From Schistocerca nitens (Eukaryota > Arthropoda > Insecta > Orthoptera > Acrididae): 64,000 nucleotides of DNA. A model generated the notes under the pieces. That model was not told the origin of the DNA. It did not search any database and saw nothing but the letters and a program-made list of their open reading frames with translations. The position numbers and the translations under genes are program-made. Shown here one piece after another: positions 11,103 to 20,836 of this stretch. The stretch lies in assembly GCF_023898315.1 (NCBI RefSeq), contig NC_064621.1:127656521-127720520 (forward strand). The letters are read 5' to 3'. The first letter of the stretch is position 1. The number at the start of each line of letters is the position of its first letter.

Positions 11103-11244
11103 CTGCGGGCAGGCGCAGCAACAGGTCCCTCACGTGGCACTCGGCAGCAGGTGCAGGCGTAGCAGCCATACACAATAAGAAGAAGACAGTCCTTCCACTG
11201 ACACAGCATAAATTGCTACAACCCAAGCTTCAATCTACCCTATA

Positions 11245-11431
11245 TGGTTCAAATGGCTCTGAGCACTATGGGACTTAACATCTGAGGTTATCAGTCCCCT
11301 AGAACTTAGAACTACTTTAAACCTAAGGACATCACACACACCCATGCCCGAGGCAGGATTCTAACCTGCGACCGTAGGAGCAGCGCGGTTCCGGACTGAA
11401 GCGCCTAGAACCGCTCGGTCACAGCGGCCGG
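11245..11431 (-). repeat. tRNA-derived SINE, copy 3
   Basis: Minus-strand copy. The target duplication caatctaccctata (11231-11244) and caatccaccctata (11432-11445) has one mismatch. Confidence 0.92.
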
Positions 11432-11754
11432 CAATCCACCCTATAACTCTAGCTTGCTGACAGTAGGGCGAAGACAAGACCGGGAGGAAACGAGCTGCAA
11501 AACTGAGAATACGCAGAGAGTTCTTCATACAGAAGAATGGGACTTGGACATAGCCAGTGCACGAGGATTATTTAACTGAATCGAAGCACTTTACTGTTGG
11601 CTACCTTAATGGATTTTACTGTTGTCGACAGTTTCAGTAGCACAAGGTGGTTTTTCACTTACTTTTCTGGTGATACCGTAGGGTCTGACGTTAATACTTT
11701 TATCACATCTGGTGATGATAGGTTGATCGAAACTAATAGTTAACAAAGGTTTTG

Positions 11755-11948
11755 CCGGCCGTTGTGGCAGAACGGTTCTAGGCGCTTCAGTCTGGAACCG
11801 CGCGACTGATACGGTCGCAGGTTCGAATCCTGCCTCGGGCATGGGTGTGTGTGATGTCGTTAGGTTAGTTAGGTTTAAGTAGTTCTAAGTTCTAGGGGTC
11901 TAATGAACTTAGATGTTAAGTCCCATAATCCTCAGAGCCATTTTTTTG
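11755..11948 (+). repeat. tRNA-derived SINE, copy 4
   Basis: Plus-strand copy with the B box ggttcgaatcc near 11819. The target duplication aacaaaggttt is exact at 11742-11752 and 11949-11959. Confidence 0.93.
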
Positions 11949-12152
11949 AACAAAGGTTTACTTCAGTATTTCGGTAGTTCTTAAAAACAACTTTTCTCAA
12001 ACGTATATGTGCTGTAGGGTACCGCCTTTACAAGAAGTGTACGTCCTAGCATGGGCCATTTAAGCTAACTTCGGAACAGATAACCTGATTGCTCAAATTA
12101 TTTGCCATAATGGTGTTTCAAATATCCATGTGCGTTAAAATCTGAATGAAAC

Positions 12153-12182
12153 GACCTAATAAGAATCTCAGCTATTTTCACA
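12153..12182 (+). repeat. 30-bp motif, first copy
   Basis: It matches 13469-13498 in the same orientation at 27 of 30 bases (core gacctaataa, atctca, tattttcaca). A 56-codon open frame starts at the ATG at 12222, 40 bp downstream. Origin unknown. Confidence 0.5.
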
Positions 12183-12402
12183 AATACCACCAAAACTGTA
12201 ACAACCCGTACACTTATCACCATGGAAGGTAAAAGAAGACCAATAGAAACAAATACTGATGAAGACACTGTAGAAATGTTTTCTCTAACTGCAATCGTTT
12301 TCATAAACGATGAGGATCTCTTAGCGCCTCAGACGTGCTGCGTCGACTTCAGATCAGTCGAACTTGGAGACCATGACATCAAATACCTGTAGCACGTTTC
12401 TA

Positions 12403-12603
12403 AAAAATGGTTCAAATGGCTCTGAGAACTATGGGACTTAACATCTGAGATCATCAGTCCCCTAGAACTTGGAACTACTTAAACATAATTGACCTAAGAA
12501 CATCACACACATCCATGCCCGAGGCAGGATCCGAACCTGCGAATGTAGTGGTCGAGCGGTTCCAGACTGAAGCGCCTAGAACCACTCGGCCACTCCGGCC
12601 AGC
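12403..12603 (-). repeat. tRNA-derived SINE, copy 5
   Basis: Minus-strand copy with an exact target duplication, agcacgtttcta, at 12391-12402 and 12604-12615. On its own strand it ends in a short T-run. Confidence 0.94.
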
Positions 12604-12639
12604 AGCACGTTTCTAGCCTAGTTGCGGGAAGGTCCAATC

Positions 12640-13430
12640 GAAGTTGGGGAAAAGATCGAGGATGAACGAATGCAGATGGCCCGCTGCAATGTCCGCGTAA
12701 TCCCCAGATTTCATGGTTCCTTTCATTATACCACAGGTCCCACGGGAGCGAAGATGAGCGTCTCGCGTAGCATAATATTACCCTCACTCAAGGCTCAATA
12801 CAAGTTTCGTGCAACCCTTCAGTTAGATGACGTAGTATCCAGATTTGATCATCTACCTCATGCGACAATAAATGTGATTCACTGACTAGGTGACACGTTT
12901 CCATTCACCCACGGTCCAATCGTGATGATCCCGTCTTCAGTGCAGTCGTAATTGACGGCGTCATAGAGTCATCATGGAAACACATTGGGATCGTTTGCTG
13001 CAGAGTCAAAGTTCAACAATTTGCGGTGAACGATGTGCTCGGAAACGTTTGTGCCCACACCTGCGATGCACTCCATGATCAGCTCAGCCAAAGTCGCCGC
13101 GTATTCTGCTTTCTCACGTTGTGTGACGCGGCTTGGAGGTCTGACACCACTTCGCCTGCTCGTGGTCTCACCATGCTTCAGCCACTTGCAACACGTGCTC
13201 GTCACCGTAGCCCGCCAACGGCTGACGTGCTCCGCTGTTTGCAAGAAGTTTGCAGGCGCTGTGTCAGTACAAACTTTCCGCCGTGAAGTCGCCTACGTTC
13301 GTGGATTTCCCACTTCTTGACCCGCGTCTTCGCGACAACGGCTCGCCATTCGTCTCTGCTCCACTCAGATACTTTCGCTACAGCGTCAGGTTCCCACAAC
13401 GCCATCTCGCTATGTGCAGTGGTCACACTA
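12640..13430 (-). pseudogene. Tc1-like transposase relic
   Basis: On the minus strand the sequence follows a widespread insect Tc1 family. One landmark is the region around 12890-12950, which encodes a GHHDWTVGEWKRV-like segment just before the DDE core. Stops and indels break every frame, and the C-terminal catalytic part is lost at the 12640 side. The same family appears at 23475-24085 (minus) and 33830-34680 (plus). Confidence 0.6.
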
Positions 13431-13455
13431 TAATGATTTCACTCAACAGTATATA

Positions 13456-13502
13456 ACACTGTGAAAATGACCTAATAAAAATCTCACATATTTTCACAGT
13501 GT
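13456..13502. repeat. 13-bp inverted repeat with 21-bp loop
   Basis: acactgtgaaaat at 13456-13468 is exactly mirrored by attttcacagtgt at 13490-13502. It overlaps the second copy of the 30-bp motif and lies just upstream of the ATG at 13513. Possibly the remains of a transposon end. Confidence 0.5.
13469..13498 (+). repeat. 30-bp motif, second copy
   Basis: Second copy of the motif at 12153-12182, three mismatches, followed 15 bp later by the ATG of the candidate small gene. Confidence 0.5.
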
Positions 13503-13512
13503 AAATAAAAGT

Positions 13513-13777
13513 ATGAACTCTCATACAGTTAGTATCGTGAAAGGGGGAACAGATCAGCAAGAACAAATTCTAACGGAACTGTTGGAATCACAGGAAGGTT
13601 TTCTTTTCGTCAATGGTGTACTCTTTTTAATCCATGATGAGCAAAATATTGTCTTCGTAAGTCTTTGTTTATGGATGTTAAAATTTTACAATCAGTTTTC
13701 TTACTTGTCATTATGAACTTGTTTTTTCAGAATCAACAACTTAATTTACTTTCTAAAACGGTTCCTGAAATACTTAC
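13513..13777 (+). CDS. candidate small two-exon gene, interrupted by the LTR element
   Basis: The ATG at 13513 opens 48 codons up to 13656, followed by GTAAGT. A pyrimidine-rich tract ends in TTTTTTCAG at 13730, giving a 74-bp intron (13657-13730). The second exon continues in phase 0 for 16 codons until the LTR element. If that element and one copy of its 5-bp duplication are removed, the frame ends two codons later at a TAA from 19390. The product would be 65 residues, acidic at first and with a hydrophobic middle; I recognise no domain. It is opposite in strand to the semaphorin and within its intron. It may be a chance frame; the well-formed splice signals are the main support. Confidence 0.3.
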
Positions 13778-14249
13778 TGTGGTGTCACAGCCAGACACCA
13801 CACGTCCTAGGTGGTAGCTTAAATCGGCCGCGGTCCTGTAGTACATGTCGGACCCGCGTGTCGCCACTGTGTGATCGCAAACCTAGCGCCACCACAAGGC
13901 AGGTCTCGAGAGACTCAGCCCAGTTGTACGGACGACAGAGCTAGCGACTAGACGTACTAAGCCTTTCTCTCTCATTAGCCGAGAGACAGAATAGCCTTCA
14001 GCTAAGTTAATGGCTACGAACTAGCAAGGCGCCATTAGCCTTACAGTGATTGTAATTAGAGTCTCACTTGTGTTCACCATAGAGATGTACAAGAAGACAT
14101 TAAAGATAAGTATATGAGAAGCTCCGTTCTTTTCTTCATAGCATTAATTACGTATCCTGTTCCAGTACTTCACGCCCGTCTGCGTTAGTCTCGCGTGCCC
14201 TTTAAGCCACCTCTATCTACAAGGTGTTGGCCCAGCTGCCGACACATCA
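13778..14249 (+). repeat. 5' LTR
   Basis: 472 bp, TG...CA ends. It should hold the promoter and the start of the genomic RNA. It reads the same as the 3' LTR. Confidence 0.95.
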
Positions 14250-14251
14250 CA

Positions 14252-14269
14252 TGGCGACGAGTCTACAAA
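14252..14269 (+). other. probable primer-binding site
   Basis: TGGCGACGAG starts two bases after the 5' LTR, where the tRNA primer of minus-strand synthesis anneals in such elements. The starting TGG fits the CCA end of a tRNA. Which tRNA it is cannot be told by eye. Confidence 0.55.
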
Positions 14270-14307
14270 GGATCTTGTGTTTTACTTTGCCCTAATTTCT
14301 TTGTGTC

Positions 14308-15250
14308 ATTGCTTCGCCACAATCTCCAGATGTACTGTCCGAATTTTATCGCTTGCAGAATCAGCAGACGCAGGCGTTATTGGATGCTCTTGGACAGCTC
14401 GTCCAGGGTCAACGTGCGCTGCACACCGATGCGGCCGCCGCCGCTTCATCGCTACCGCCGCCACAACATGCTGTTGCACCTCAATTCAGACCCTTTGATG
14501 CCACCCACGAGTCATGGCACGAGTGGTCCCGTCAGTTCGACTTCCACCTAGCAGCCTACAGAATTCAAGGTAATGAGCGGCAGCCGTTTTTGCTTTCTTG
14601 TGTCGGTGTGTCCACCTACCGAGTGATAGTGAAGTTGTTTCCCCGGCGCGACGTAGCAACTCTGTCCTACGAAGAACTTTTGTCTGCTTTAGATGCCTAT
14701 TTCAAGGAAACAGTAAATGTCATTGCAAAAAGGTATACGTTCTTTCGTACAAAACGTACGGCCGGTCAGACTAATAGGGAGTGGGTTGCGACATTGCAAG
14801 GACTTACTAGGGGGTGTGCGTTTGAATGCGAATGTGGCCTGCCTTATTCCGATACTATGGTGTGTGATGCAATAGCACAGAACGTTTCTGATGTTCGCAT
14901 ACGGGAACAGATTTTGAAACTAGTTAATCCCCCCCTTCAACAAGTGATATATTGGATAGGCAAGACACACTTGACTTTGCTCAGGACTCGTTTGAAACTT
15001 CGCCAGCAGTGTGTCACATAAACCGGCCCGCCGGGCCCGCTGCACGGGACGCTAGGCGGCCCTCGCGCCCGTCGGCGCAGCGGCAGACTAGCTCGCAAAC
15101 ACGTGCGCCGCGTAAGCAAGCTAATGCAGTGAAATCATGCCCGCGGTGTGCAACTAGACATTCGCGTGCCAATTGCCCGTTACGCCAAGCTCTTTGCTTT
15201 TACTGTCATAAGAAAGAACATGTCCAAAGTGTTTGCCAGAAAAAGGTCAG
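14308..15250 (+). pseudogene. gag of the gypsy element (frame change, no ATG)
   Basis: Gag forms the particle that packages the element RNA. The frame opens after a TAA and runs through 14353-14930, with no ATG before the conserved part; an ATT at 14308 could be a lost start codon. The capsid-like region includes WHEWSRQFDFHL and TFFRTKR. A run of seven C at 14929-14935 coincides with a switch to the -1 frame. That frame then carries two zinc knuckles, CX2CX3HX4C and CX2CX4HX4C (about 15139-15240), and runs on into pol. Either one C has been lost or the run is a slippage site. Confidence 0.8.
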
Positions 15251-18200
15251 ATCAGACACTCACACCAATTCCAGGCCCTTTGCTTCGCGCCGGAATCGAA
15301 CCAAGGAAACACAGGCTCGTGAACCTTCGCCCATGGATATTCATGTCGTTCATTCCACCCCGTCCGGTGACAGTGTTCATTCCACAAAAAGTGTGCGTCG
15401 ACGTCGACGGAAGTCCCGTCACGTCGCACGTGATTCTGTCCCAGTGTCTGTTCCAGTTGCACAACACAGTCGCTTTTGTCGTCAGCAGGACAACAAACTT
15501 TTTGTAGACTTAGACTTTGCAGGCAAAGTGATACCATTCCAGCTCGATACCGGAGCTGCAGTTTCATTGCTCAATCACGACACGTACAACCAACTGGGCA
15601 AACCTCCGTTGCGTGCCGCAAATGTTCAGCTCAATAGTTACTCAGGCCAGAAAATACCAGTGTTAGGACAGTGCAGCCTTCTTGCAACATACAAGGGACA
15701 AACAAAACTTGTGTCATTTTACGTTCTTCGTTCTTCTACTGCAGTGAACTTGTTTGGTTTCGATTTATTTCAGTTGTTTAATTTGTCTATAGTAGATCAG
15801 GTCCTCTCAGTGATTCAGACTGTGCCTTCCGCCAGTGTTTCTAGTCTATGTGAAGAATTTGCGGACATTTTTGCACCGGGCCTTGGTTGCGCTAAGAACT
15901 ATGAAGCACATTTGGAACTGAAAGAGAACGCGCAACCGAAATTTTTCAGAGCGCGCAATGTTCCCCACGCATTGCGTGATGAGGTCGCACGAACATTGCA
16001 CGATTTAGAATCTCAAGGTGTAATTGAACGTGTGCAGGCTTCTCTCTGGGCCTCTCCCTTAGTAATTTTGCCAAAACCTTCCGGAAAATTGAGACTTTGT
16101 GTGGACTTCAAGGCAATTGTGAATCCACAACTTGTGACTGCAACTTTTCCTTTGCCCCGCCCGGAAGATCTTTTTTACAAACTGTGCCCGGGAAAATATT
16201 TTTCAAAGTTGGACCTAGCAGATGCGTACTTGCAAATACCGGTGGACGAAGAATCCCAGCGCGTCTTGGTGGTAAACACGCATCTTGGTTTGTATCGCTT
16301 CAAAAGACTGCCATTCGGGTGTGCGTCCGCACCTGCATTGTTTCAGCAATATTTACAAACTATTTGTGCGTCGGTCCCTACTGCTGCGAACTATCTGGAC
16401 GATATTGTGATCTCCGCAAAGACAGAAGCCGAACATTTGCAAAATCTCCGAACTTTATTTCAGGTCTTGCGACAAAATGGTCTTCGCTTGAGGAAGGACA
16501 AATGTGTGTTTTTTGCTCGGGATTTACCCTACCTGGGCCATGTCCTCAATGCCCAAGGAATACATCCGAGTCCAGAGCACCTCCGTGCCATACAGGATTT
16601 GCCGTCACCGCAGAACTTGAAACAGCTGCAAAGTGTGCTGGGTAAAATCAATTATTATCATAAATTTCTGCGCAATGCTTCTTCCATTTCAGCTCCGCTT
16701 CATCGCTTACGCCGTCAAGGTGTTCCGTTCGTCTGGACGACGGAATGCGAACGCGCCTTTCGCCAGTTGAAATCGGCGTTGCTTTCACATACTTGCCTTA
16801 CGCCATTCGATCCCCGAAAACCCCTTTTGTTGATGGTAGATGCATCGGATTTCGGGATCGGTGCTGTGCTTGTGCACAAAGAGGGATCGAATGATCGCCC
16901 TATTGCCTTTGCGTCAAAATTGCTCTCATCTGCGCAAAGAAATTATTCACAGATAGAGAAAGAGGCTTTAGCTCTCGTGTTTGGTGTTACTAAGTTTCAC
17001 GATTTTTTGTATGGTCGTCACTTTACCATCATCACGGACCACAAACCTTTGACATCGCTTTTTCATCCGAACAAGCCGGTACCTCCGCGTACGGCGCAGA
17101 AATTCATTCGCTGGTCTCTTTTTCTCTCGCAGTACCGCTACGATATCTTGTATCGGTCCACTGCTAAGCACGGAAACGCTGATGCGTTGTCCCGTTTGCC
17201 TGTTGCTGAGGATAAAGCATTCGATTCTTCCGAACTTGCTTGCATGTTCATTGATGCGGAAACCGATGACGTGGTCGCATCGTTTCCGATTGATTTTCGT
17301 CGTGTCGCTACAGCCACGGCAGCTGACCCTGTCCTTGCTACTGTTTTGCGTTTTGTTGCTACGCAATGGCCCTTGTCCAAGTCACAGATCGAGGATCCGC
17401 TGGTTCGCCGATTTTTTGCTCACAAGGAGAGACTTTTTGTACGACGTGGTGTTTTGTTGTTGCGTTCTGATAATGATCAGTCTCGAGTCGTGGTCCCACG
17501 TTCGTTACAGTCCTCTGTCTTACGGCTTCTTCACCACGGACATTGGGGTATAGTGCGTACGAAACAACTTGCTCGTCAGCACTGTACTTGGTTCGGAATC
17601 GATGCTGCGATTACGAATATGTGCTCCTCTTGCGTGGCGTGTGCCGAACAACAATCCGCACCGCCGCGGAAATTCTTCGCATGGCCGAAAGCCACTTCCC
17701 CTTGGCAACGCTTGCATATCGATTTTGCTGGTCCATTCTGGAATGCTCGTTGGTTGGTTGTGGTCGATGCTTTCAGTAATTTTCCTTTTGTTGTCCGGAT
17801 GTCTTCCACGACGTCTTCTGCCACAATCCAAGCCTTGTCTGCTATCTTTTGCATTGAAGGTCTTCCGCAGGCTATTGTTTCCGACAATGGCCCACAATTC
17901 ATGTCCGCAGAATTTCAGTCCTTCTGCAAGGCCACTGGTATTCAACATCTGACGTCCGCGCCGTTTTCGCCTCAGTCAAACGGTGCCGCGGAGTGATTGG
18001 TCCGGACTTTCAAGTCACAGATGTTGAAATTGAAAGAGTCGCATTCTCGGGAGGACGCATTATTGCTCTTTTTGTCCTCGTATCGCTCTCAGCCCCGCGA
18101 TGGTCGCTCGCCGGCTGAGTTGCTCCATGGTCGTTCTCATCGAACCTTGATGTCTTTGCTGCATCCGCCGCATCAGGTTCCTGTGCAGCGGCAGACTCCT

Positions 18201-18911
18201 GCTTTTGTTCCTGGCGACGTTGTCTTCTATCGCACCTATCGCGGTTCACGGCGTTGGCTCGCAGGGCGCATTCTTCGCTGCCTCGGCCGCGCGATGTATT
18301 TGGTTTTGGGGGCTTCTGGTGAGGTGCGTCGGCATCTCAATCAGCTGCGCCTCTGTCGTCGCCCGGGTTCTGCCGCTCCCCGTCTGCTTTCAGCGACGGC
18401 GCCGTCAGGTCAGCGCCCTGGGGACCCATCTACTGGCTCGCCTCATCCCCAGGTGTTACCGACGCTGCCTTCCATTTTGCCTCATGGCGTCGCGCCGCCG
18501 CCGCAGCCGCCTCCGGCGCCGCCCGCAGTGGACGCTTCGCTGCAGCCGCCAAGCGCCTCCCTGGGTCACGCGCCGCCGATCGCTTCCCGTGACCAGCTGT
18601 CCTCCGCCATGGAACTCTTGCCCGCTCCGGACCAGATGTCGTCATCGCGCGTCGGATTCTCCGACCACATGGAGGTCGACCCTTCGGCCCCTCCTGTCTC
18701 TTTACTGGCGCATACACCGCATGTTGACGTGCACCCTGGACTAGGTTTTCAGGCGTTTCCTAGCTCCCCTCGGACCGAATGGCCGGGTGCGGGTGGCACA
18801 GCCTCGCCTGTTGTTAGGCTCCCCACCTCATCGCATACGTCAACATGGGGTCCTCCCCACGGCGGGCGGAAGCCTTATCTCACGACCGTTCGCCGATTTG
18901 CGGTGGAGGAA
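15251..18911 (+). pseudogene. pol of the gypsy element: protease, RT, RNase H, integrase
   Basis: One open frame runs to 17993. The protease has FQLDTGA (near 15540). The reverse transcriptase has YLDDIV (near 16390). RNase H has DASDFGIGAVL (near 16838). Integrase has an HHCC zinc finger (about 17530-17645), then the catalytic D in HIDFAGP, D in SDNGPQF and E in SNGAAE with 35 residues between the last two. A TGA at 17994-17996 follows the catalytic E directly. Beyond it the same frame stays open (17997-18944) with a GPY/F-like integrase tail and a Pro-rich stretch that runs into the 3' LTR. With the stop suppressed, the protein would be full length. Confidence 0.92.
18902..18911 (+). other. 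polypurine tract
   Basis: Ten bases, ggtggaggaa, directly before the 3' LTR: the usual primer for plus-strand synthesis. Confidence 0.75.
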
Positions 18912-19383
18912 TGTGGTGTCACAGCCAGACACCACACGTCCTAGGTGGTAGCTTAAATCGGCCGCGGTCCTGTAGTACATGTCGGACCCGCGTGTCGCCA
19001 CTGTGTGATCGCAAACCTAGCGCCACCACAAGGCAGGTCTCGAGAGACTCAGCCCAGTTGTACGGACGACAGAGCTAGCGACTAGACGTACTAAGCCTTT
19101 CTCTCTCATTAGCCGAGAGACAGAATAGCCTTCAGCTAAGTTAATGGCTACGAACTAGCAAGGCGCCATTAGCCTTACAGTGATTGTAATTAGAGTCTCA
19201 CTTGTGTTCACCATAGAGATGTACAAGAAGACATTAAAGATAAGTATATGAGAAGCTCCGTTCTTTTCTTCATAGCATTAATTACGTATCCTGTTCCAGT
19301 ACTTCACGCCCGTCTGCGTTAGTCTCGCGTGCCCTTTAAGCCACCTCTATCTACAAGGTGTTGGCCCAGCTGCCGACACATCA
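18912..19383 (+). repeat. 3' LTR
   Basis: 472 bp, same ends and, as far as I can read, same sequence as the 5' LTR. Confidence 0.95.
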
Positions 19384-19454
19384 CTTACACTGTAACTTCT
19401 TACATTCTTTTATCATGCGCTCACTTTCTGTGATGTTTTATGAGAGAAAGTGAC

Positions 19455-19457
19455 TGT

Positions 19458-19522
<65 letters not shown>

Positions 19523-19530
19523 TGTGAGTG
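19455..19530. repeat. (TG)n microsatellite
   Basis: About 32 consecutive TG units followed by interrupted ones. Confidence 0.95.
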
Positions 19531-20760
19531 ACGTTAGCGATGACGATTTGTGGTTATAATTCTTTCTAAGTGAGACATCCGCTCGTATCAAAGAGCGTGT
19601 TCAGGTTTTGTTCTTACTGATCTCTTTTCGTTTGACCGATGGTAACTCTATGTGGTCTAAGTTTTCAGCGGTACTTTTCAAAGATGCGAGGTTATAAAAG
19701 TATTTCATGCGTCATCATGTTTAGTGTGTTGTAGTTCGAAATCCGGATACTGCTGTATTTCCTGAATAAATCGTTCACTCAGCACCGATGTATGCCTTCT
19801 TTCTGGAAGTCTTCGGCATGTTAAGTGTGTATGTCGGACGGCGGGCAACCGACTGAGCTCTACGGCGAGACCCGACCTAATAAGCTTCAGTTCTACCGAT
19901 ACTTTATGCTCTGTTCCTCCTGATATTGAACGAGTTCTTTTTGAGTTAGAGATTAAATCCATTTCGCTTGCAATCATGAGAGGAAGATCACACGAATGCT
20001 AACGTTTACTAACTAGAAGTTGTTGAATCCGATTATCAGTTATGACGGTAGCTTCAATAACCTTCGGTGCTTATCATATTTTACTTCATTGTTCATCTTC
20101 ATAGACCTTCATTAGTTAAGTGTTACTAAAGATCTTATTTTCTTTCCAAGAAACATTTAAACTTTCAGTACCACCGCACGTACAACCTGCTCTCTCTTAC
20201 AACTGATTACTATAATTAGAGAAATGCATTAAAATACGAACTTTATGCAATATTAGAGCATAAATATTTAGAGGAGTTGTATGTATGCCTTCTAATCTTT
20301 TTTCTTGCGTTACTTGCTTTCAGAAGTGTAACATTTCGTCTCTCGTTTCTTCATTAGTGGAGCGTCATATCATTTACAATATTCGTTAGAATACAATTTT
20401 TCTCCACGAGATAAGCGCCAAATGAGAAGTATTGACCACCACATCTTAACATTCTTAGTCGTTTGCAATACCTCTCTTTATAGTCGTGTTTCTGTATCCT
20501 ATGTTCACAGGCAGACGTACCGCACAATTTTTTGGATATACACCTACGTTTGCTTCCGGGAGTACGATTAATCATGACATTTTTAGTGTCGTATTGAGTC
20601 TATGTTTTATCAGCTTCAGTTCCCGATCTTTTACTGCGTTCCATCTTTTGTGGAAAATTTACTTTTGTTTGTTAGATTGTGCTACGCATTTTTAGGTATT
20701 ACTGAACCAATAACTGGTAGGTACTACGTCATTCTTCTCATGCTTTCTTGATTCTTTGTC
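19531..20760. other. AT-rich intron sequence, nothing identified
   Basis: No supported gene or repeat. Short frames here (for example 19977-19705 and 20575-20354 on the minus strand) show no recognisable domain. Confidence 0.4.
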
Positions 20761-20836
20761 GTGTTGTGTGTTGTGGTGTTCAGTCCAGAGACTGGTTTAA
20801 TGAAGCTCTCCATGCTATTCTATCCTGAGCAAGTTT

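Larger units (their letters stand above)
13778..19383 (+). mobile_element. complete Ty3/gypsy LTR retrotransposon, recently inserted
   Basis: Two 472-bp LTRs (13778-14249 and 18912-19383) begin TGTGGTGTCAC and end CA. By eye I find no difference between them. The 5-bp target duplication cttac is exact at 13773-13777 and 19384-19388. Inside are gag, then protease, reverse transcriptase, RNase H and integrase in the Ty3/gypsy order. No envelope gene is present. Defects are one frame change in gag and one stop in integrase. A related solo LTR lies at 60681-61159. Confidence 0.96.

Noticed and set aside
10871-11209. 112-codon minus-strand ORF over the PSI exon
   Set aside because: Wrong frame. 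The true exon frame, with the cysteine pattern and splice sites, is a different one.
17997-18944. Separate gene (for example an envelope) downstream of pol
   Set aside because: It is the same frame as integrase after one stop, with an integrase-tail motif. It has no signal peptide or membrane segment.
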